Positions 60,614 to 64,000 of a stretch of 64,000 nt of DNA are shown in pieces (the stretch's first letter is position 1; each line of letters opens with the position of its first letter). The notes under the pieces are model-generated. The model saw only the letters and a program-made list of their open reading frames with translations, did no database searches and was not told the origin of the DNA. Origin of the DNA: Halorubrum sp. BV1 (lineage in GTDB: Archaea; Halobacteriota; Halobacteria; Halobacteriales; Haloferacaceae); contig NZ_JQKV01000002.1 in the NCBI RefSeq assembly GCF_000746205.1, positions 682,001 through 746,000 on the forward strand, read 5' to 3'. Made by a program: the position numbers and the translations under genes.

Positions 60614-60660
60614 GGATACAGCGGGTGAAGTGGGCGAAACAAGGTGGATACAGCGGGTGA
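60614..60660. repeat. Two 15-bp direct repeats upstream of the UPF0179 gene
   Basis: GGATACAGCGGGTGA occurs at 60614-60628 and again at 60646-60660, 32 bp apart (about three helical turns). Each is followed by a similar GC-rich stretch. They lie in the 185-bp divergent gap between tmcA and the UPF0179 gene, upstream of its TATA-like CTTACG near 60708. Confidence 0.7.
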
Positions 60661-60735
60661 GGCGGGCGGCACGAGAGACGATCCCAGCCGGGCCGAGGCG
60701 GGAGGCTTACGGCGGCGCGGAGCATCGGTTCGGGC

Positions 60736-61182
60736 ATGACCACGGTCACGCTCGTCGGCACGCGGCTCGCAGACGTCGGCCGCGAGTTCGTCTACGAGGG
60801 CGAATCGCCCGACTGCGAGGGGTGTCCCTACCGAGGGCAGTGTCTCAACCTCACCGAGGGGACACGGTACCGCGTGACGGGGATCCGCGAGAACGCGCAG
60901 ACGCTCGACTGCGCCGTCCACGACGCCGGCGTCCGCGCGGTCGAAGTCGAGCCCGCACCCGTTCCCGCCACCGTCCCGTCGAAACGAGCGTACGCCGGGA
61001 GCAAGGCCTCCCTCGCGGGACCGTGCCCGCACACGGAGTGCCCGAGCCACGGGTACTGCGTCCCCGACGGGGCCGACTTCGGCGAGGAGCGCGTGATAGA
61101 TCAGGTGCTCGGCGAGCCGCCCCACGACGAGTGCGCGCTCGACCGCGACCTGACGCTGGTCGAGTTCCGCGCCGAAGAGTAG
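60736..61182 (+). CDS. UPF0179 family protein, Cys-rich
   Basis: A 148-residue member of the archaeal UPF0179 family. It opens TTVTLVGTRLADVGREFVYEG. Cysteines C27, C30 and C36 form the CEGCPYRGQC cluster, and a second cluster CPHTECPSHGYC lies near residue 100. The spacing suggests a zinc or iron-sulfur site, although no role is established for the family. Its ATG is ~27 bp after CTTACG, so it probably has its own promoter. It is flanked by tmcA and, on the other strand, the nucleoside phosphorylase. Confidence 0.87.
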   Translation: MTTVTLVGTRLADVGREFVYEGESPDCEGCPYRGQCLNLTEGTRYRVTGIRENAQTLDCAVHDAGVRAVEVEPAPVPATVPSKRAYAGSKASLAGPCPHTECPSHGYCVPDGADFGEERVIDQVLGEPPHDECALDRDLTLVEFRAEE

Positions 61183-61212
61183 CCGCCGTGCCGATCGAAT
61201 CGCGCCGCCAGA

Positions 61213-61938
61213 CTACAGCGACGTGACCGCGTTCAGCGTGATCCGGATCGCGCGCTCGACGTTGTCCTTCGCTTTTTCGGGCAGTTCGTCGTTGGAGTCC
61301 GCGCCCTTCTGCGTGCCCGCGACGAGGTTGCCGTCGACGGTGCAGATGGCCCCCGCGCGCAGGCCTTTGCGTCGCGCGAGCGCGAAGACGGTCGCGGCCT
61401 CCATCTCGATGGCGAGCAGGTTTGCGTCGGTCCAGTCGTCGACGTACGCGTCGCTCTCGTTGTAGAAGGCGTCGTCGGAGACGATCGGCCCGACGTGGAT
61501 CTCCTCGTCGTTGTCCTCGGCCGCCTCGACCAGACCGGTGAGTGCGCCGTAGTCGGGGACCGCGGGGTACACTTCGTCTTCGTACCGCTTGCTCGTCCCC
61601 TCCTCTTTGGCCGCGCCGGTCGCAACGACCATGTCGCCGACCTCCATGTCCGGCTGCAGCGCACCGCAGGTGCCACACCGGAGGAACGTCTCCACGCCGA
61701 CCCGCGACAGCTCCTCGACGGCGATCGCGGCCGACGGGCAGCCGATCCCCGTCGAGCAGATCGTGAGGTCGACGCCCTCGTAGCTCGCGTTGACGACCCG
61801 GTACTCGCGGTTTTCCGCGACGAGTTCGCTGTCGTCACACAGGTCGGCGATCCGGTCGACGCGGCCCGGATCGCCCGGAATGATCGCGATCTCGTGTACG
61901 TCGCCGTCCTCGACAAGCAGGTGCGGTTGTTTCGCCAT
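61213..61938 (-). CDS. udp: Uridine phosphorylase (PNP/UDP family)
   Basis: A 241-residue nucleoside phosphorylase. The phosphate site is IIPGDPGRVDRIADL, then STGIGCPSAAIAVEELSRVGVETFLRCGTCG (landmarks), and the nucleoside site is NLLAIEMEAATVFALARRKG. It cleaves uridine or a related nucleoside with phosphate to base and ribose 1-phosphate; haloarchaea use such enzymes in nucleoside catabolism through the ribose-1,5-bisphosphate route. Specificity between uridine and purine is inferred from the family pattern. The upstream in-frame extension is unlikely; ATG 61936-61938 is preceded by a palindrome and a T-rich TATA-like element. Confidence 0.9.
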   Translation of the reverse strand: MAKQPHLLVEDGDVHEIAIIPGDPGRVDRIADLCDDSELVAENREYRVVNASYEGVDLTICSTGIGCPSAAIAVEELSRVGVETFLRCGTCGALQPDMEVGDMVVATGAAKEEGTSKRYEDEVYPAVPDYGALTGLVEAAEDNDEEIHVGPIVSDDAFYNESDAYVDDWTDANLLAIEMEAATVFALARRKGLRAGAICTVDGNLVAGTQKGADSNDELPEKAKDNVERAIRITLNAVTSL

Positions 61939-61940
61939 AC

Positions 61941-61963
61941 GCGCGGAGACGCCCGCTCCGCGC
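61941..61963 (-). promoter_or_regulatory. Inverted repeat at the uridine phosphorylase transcription start
   Basis: GCGCGGA (61941-61947) and TCCGCGC (61957-61963) form a perfect 7-bp inverted repeat with a 9-bp gap. It sits between the T-rich TATA candidate (GTTTTTG, ~61963-61970 on the minus strand) and the ATG. It could be an operator or a 5' hairpin. Confidence 0.4.
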
Positions 61964-62030
61964 AAAAACGGACCGGTCGGCGGACTGGTCGGATGGAGCT
62001 CGATTTCGGCGCGGCTCCGACCCGGACCAG

Positions 62031-62064
62031 ATTCTGTATAGCGACATACTATACAAAATAGAAT
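62031..62064. promoter_or_regulatory. AT-rich palindrome in the udp-amidase gap
   Basis: TGTATAG (62035-62041) and CTATACA (62049-62055) flank a 7-bp spacer, with outer ATTCT (62031-62035) and AGAAT (62060-62064) continuing the symmetry. It is in an AT-rich island (about 62030-62115) that stands out from the GC-rich surroundings, ~95 bp upstream of the udp start. The remainder of the ~300-bp gap to the amidase 3' end shows no gene. Confidence 0.5.
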
Positions 62065-62234
62065 ATCAGGTGTATGGGGAAAGTCATGTGTAATACTATC
62101 TAGCAAATAAATCTGCGTTCCCGGTTATCGCCGCGTCGGTCTACCCTGACGGAGTGACATCCGCCTCCGAAGTGCGAGGCGTTCTCTTCGATTCTCCGCA
62201 AGCCGAGTGCCTCGGGACGTGACCGCGAGGCGGT

Positions 62235-63527
62235 TCACAGACTGTCGGCGATGTCGTGTGCCCACGCGAGCAGACTCTCGTCGTCGCCGAACGGTGCGGC
62301 ACACTGGAGTCCGAGCGGCAGGCCGTGTTCGGTCGTCCCAGCGGGCAGGCTGACGGTAGGAAGTCCCGCGTGCGTCCAGGGAAGGTTCATGACGGGATCG
62401 CCTGTGGTGTCGATTCCCTCCGGGGCCGGGCCGGGGGCCGACGGCGAGATCAGGAGATCGACCCCCGAATCGCGCATCAGGTCGTGTAGTGCCGAACGGA
62501 GTTGATCACGCCCGCTGCGGGCGGCGGCAACGTCACCGGTCGACACCTCACGCCCCTCTCGGAGGAGTTCGACAGAGGCGTCAGCGTACCCGTCCGAATG
62601 CGCCTCATACCACTCCTCGTGAGTGAGTGCGAACTCTGCGGCAACGAGGCGCTCGTGCCGGGAGTTGATCTCGTCGATGTGCTCGAACGCGTCGATCCGC
62701 TCAACGTCGTACCCCGCGCGTTCGAGCCGAGAAACGTGTTCCTCGAACGCGTCGAGTCCGATGTCACTCGCCTGCTGGAGGTATGGACCCTCCGGGACGC
62801 CGAGCGTCGGGCGATCGCGCGGTGCCGGTAGCGGTTGCCACTCATCACAGAGTAGTGCCGCGGCGATCGAAGCGCCCGCAGTGTCCTGCGTGAAGAACCC
62901 GACATGGTCGACCGAGGGCGTACAGGGAATCACGCCGTCGGTGGAAATCCGACCGAAACTCGGCTTCACCCCGACGATACCACAGAACGCCGCCGGACGG
63001 GTCACTGACCCGATCGTCTGTGTGCCGAGCGCGAACGGACAGAGCCCAGCGGCGACGGCTGCCGCCGACCCGCTCGACGATCCGCCGGGAGTGTGAGCCG
63101 GATCGTGCGGGTTCCGAGTCGGACCGGGTGCGAAGTAGGCGAACTCGGCCGTGACCGTCTTGCCGAGAACCAGCGCTCCAGCCTCGCGGAGGGTTCGCAC
63201 TGCCGTCGACTCCTCGCCGGCCAGCACCTCGGGCGGGACGTCTGATCCCGCCCGAGTCGGCAGTCCGTCCACATGGAAGATGTCTTTCACCCCGATTGGA
63301 ACACCGTACAGTGGCGGCCGCCTCGCGGGATCCGGGAACCGGGCTTCAAGATCCGCCGCAGCCGCCCGGAGTCGAACCCACCGGTCCTCCTCGGGGACGA
63401 GCGATTCGATCTCCGGTTCGACCGCCTCAACCCGTGATTCAACGGTATCGAGATGCTCGTCGATTCCGACCCGGTCTCGGCGCAGGTCATCTATCGCCGC
63501 CGCCAGCGGTGCGTCGTGAGTCACCAT
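62235..63527 (-). CDS. Amidase (amidase-signature family)
   Basis: A 430-residue amidase. The Ser-cisSer-Lys triad is visible: catalytic Lys in YGVPIGVKDIFHV, the cis-Ser/Gly loop HTPGGSSSGSAAAVAAG, and the nucleophile in GTQTIGSVTRPAAFCGIVGVKPS. It has the C-terminal PWTHAGLPTVSLPAG region. Family members hydrolyse amides, including urethanes, Asn/Gln derivatives and indoleacetamide; this one is not a GatA, which is longer and sits with GatB/C. ATTAAT on the minus strand (~63552-63557) is ~27 bp before ATG 63525-63527, so the start five codons earlier is not favoured. Confidence 0.9.
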   Translation of the reverse strand: MVTHDAPLAAAIDDLRRDRVGIDEHLDTVESRVEAVEPEIESLVPEEDRWVRLRAAAADLEARFPDPARRPPLYGVPIGVKDIFHVDGLPTRAGSDVPPEVLAGEESTAVRTLREAGALVLGKTVTAEFAYFAPGPTRNPHDPAHTPGGSSSGSAAAVAAGLCPFALGTQTIGSVTRPAAFCGIVGVKPSFGRISTDGVIPCTPSVDHVGFFTQDTAGASIAAALLCDEWQPLPAPRDRPTLGVPEGPYLQQASDIGLDAFEEHVSRLERAGYDVERIDAFEHIDEINSRHERLVAAEFALTHEEWYEAHSDGYADASVELLREGREVSTGDVAAARSGRDQLRSALHDLMRDSGVDLLISPSAPGPAPEGIDTTGDPVMNLPWTHAGLPTVSLPAGTTEHGLPLGLQCAAPFGDDESLLAWAHDIADSL

Positions 63528-63865
63528 TTGACAGTGTTCCACGTAATTCGATTAATATGTTGTGACCCCGGAGGCACAGTATGGCACCTGCGTCCGCAAG
63601 CGTGCTGTTGCGGCAGGAGGAGTGGCCGTGGTGTTCGAGACGCTCGACCGGAACGTCCTTCACTGAACTGTCCCGGACGGCCACGGCGGCCGCAAACACC
63701 CCGTACCACTCTCGATGTCGACACCCATATTGCCGCTGATATGTTTGGTAGCCGCCTGAATATAATCCGGGCATGTGACCGGCACAGAATGTGGTAAAAC
63801 GGATCCCAATCGACAGGATCAAACCAAGGACAACACTTTTGACTACCCTCGGGATTAGGTCGGGT
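63528..63865. other. Intergenic region without a convincing gene
   Basis: This 338-bp gap contains only the amidase promoter and lower-GC sequence. A minus-strand open frame through it (63487-63972) overlaps the amidase 5' end and the downstream gene, and its product has no recognisable motif. No complete insertion sequence, inverted termini or tRNA is seen. Confidence 0.6.
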
Positions 63866-64000
63866 ATGCCAATACGTGACTTGGTCCCGACCACCAGCTC
63901 CGGGCCGGTGGACGCAGTAATGGACAACCACATCGTCCGAAACTTCGTCGGTGGATTGCGGGTGATGCTCAACGATAGAACGACCGCCGCGTACTTTTGG
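63866..64000 (+). CDS. Start of a plus-strand gene truncated by the window edge
   Basis: An ATG at 63866 opens a frame that remains open for 45 codons to the last base. The visible peptide starts MPIRDLVPTTSSGPVDAVMD and contains RNFVGGLRVMLNDRTTAAYFW. A T-rich CTTTTGAC element (~63836-63843) is ~27 bp upstream, which supports a real start. Too little is visible to assign a family; an alpha/beta or membrane protein are both possible. Codon usage is less GC-biased than in the rest of the window, so recent acquisition is possible. Confidence 0.4.
   Translation, partial: MPIRDLVPTTSSGPVDAVMDNHIVRNFVGGLRVMLNDRTTAAYFW

Noticed and set aside
63487..63972. 161-codon minus-strand frame at the right edge
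   Set aside because: It overlaps the amidase 5' end in another frame and the plus-strand start at 63866; the product shows no recognisable motif and no promoter fits.

Overview
This 64 kb window is chromosomal DNA from a haloarchaeon, most likely Halorubrum or a close relative (inference). The DNA is very GC-rich and the predicted proteins are strongly acidic. The gene content is archaeal: GTP cyclohydrolase III, eIF1A, TmcA, CheF, a ba3-type oxidase, UPF0179 and a tRNA(Arg) gene. Many genes have a TATA-like element about 25-30 bp before the start codon, which fits leaderless mRNAs, and I used that spacing to choose many starts. Because of the GC content, long open frames appear on the wrong strands; these were discarded.

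Layout. 1-8.5 kb: the N-terminal part of a chlorite-dismutase/HemQ-like protein, two zinc-finger microproteins, gch3, a flavin-binding protein divergent from a HAD phosphatase, a 37-bp tandem repeat followed by a 36-codon gene, a DUF92-GNAT pair, hisI with a coiled-coil protein, and tRNA-Arg(CCG). 8.7-16.7 kb: a PAS histidine kinase, the mutS-mutL mismatch repair operon, a membrane J-domain protein and pdxS. 16.7-22.3 kb: a CPx copper-type ATPase beside a four-gene ba3-type cytochrome oxidase operon. 22.4-26.5 kb: a third zinc-finger microprotein, a phosphohexomutase, a Tat lipoprotein, and two RecA/RAD55-like ATPases with a small partner gene.

26.7-33.6 kb: a compact chemotaxis block, with cheW divergent from cheB-cheA-cheR-HEAT protein-cheF. 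CheF and the HEAT protein are the archaeal link between Che signalling and the archaellum. CheY, CheC/CheD, receptors and archaellum genes are not in the window. 33.6-43.4 kb: another PAS kinase, a hydantoinase/oxoprolinase pair (hyuA-hyuB), a PQQ-type beta-propeller lipoprotein, and a pyrG-guaAb-unknown operon. 43.4-51.2 kb: a small membrane protein, larE, a MutS-family protein with an N-terminal helix-hairpin-helix, a CDKAL1-type tRNA methylthiotransferase, a winged-helix regulator and a large receiver-GAF-PAS-GAF kinase.

51.3-64 kb: sucC-sucD, a cytochrome P450, fumC, a BolA-like protein, a methyltransferase, a small membrane protein, eIF1A, tmcA, UPF0179, a uridine phosphorylase and an amidase. 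The last ~0.5 kb is lower in GC and ends inside a plus-strand gene. SucCD and FumC are neighbouring TCA-cycle functions. Most of the window is housekeeping. I found no CRISPR array, complete insertion sequence, rRNA or clear defence system. The less explained parts are the tandem repeats and palindromes, the zinc-finger microproteins, the ATPase trio beside the chemotaxis genes, and the unknown gene in the nucleotide operon.
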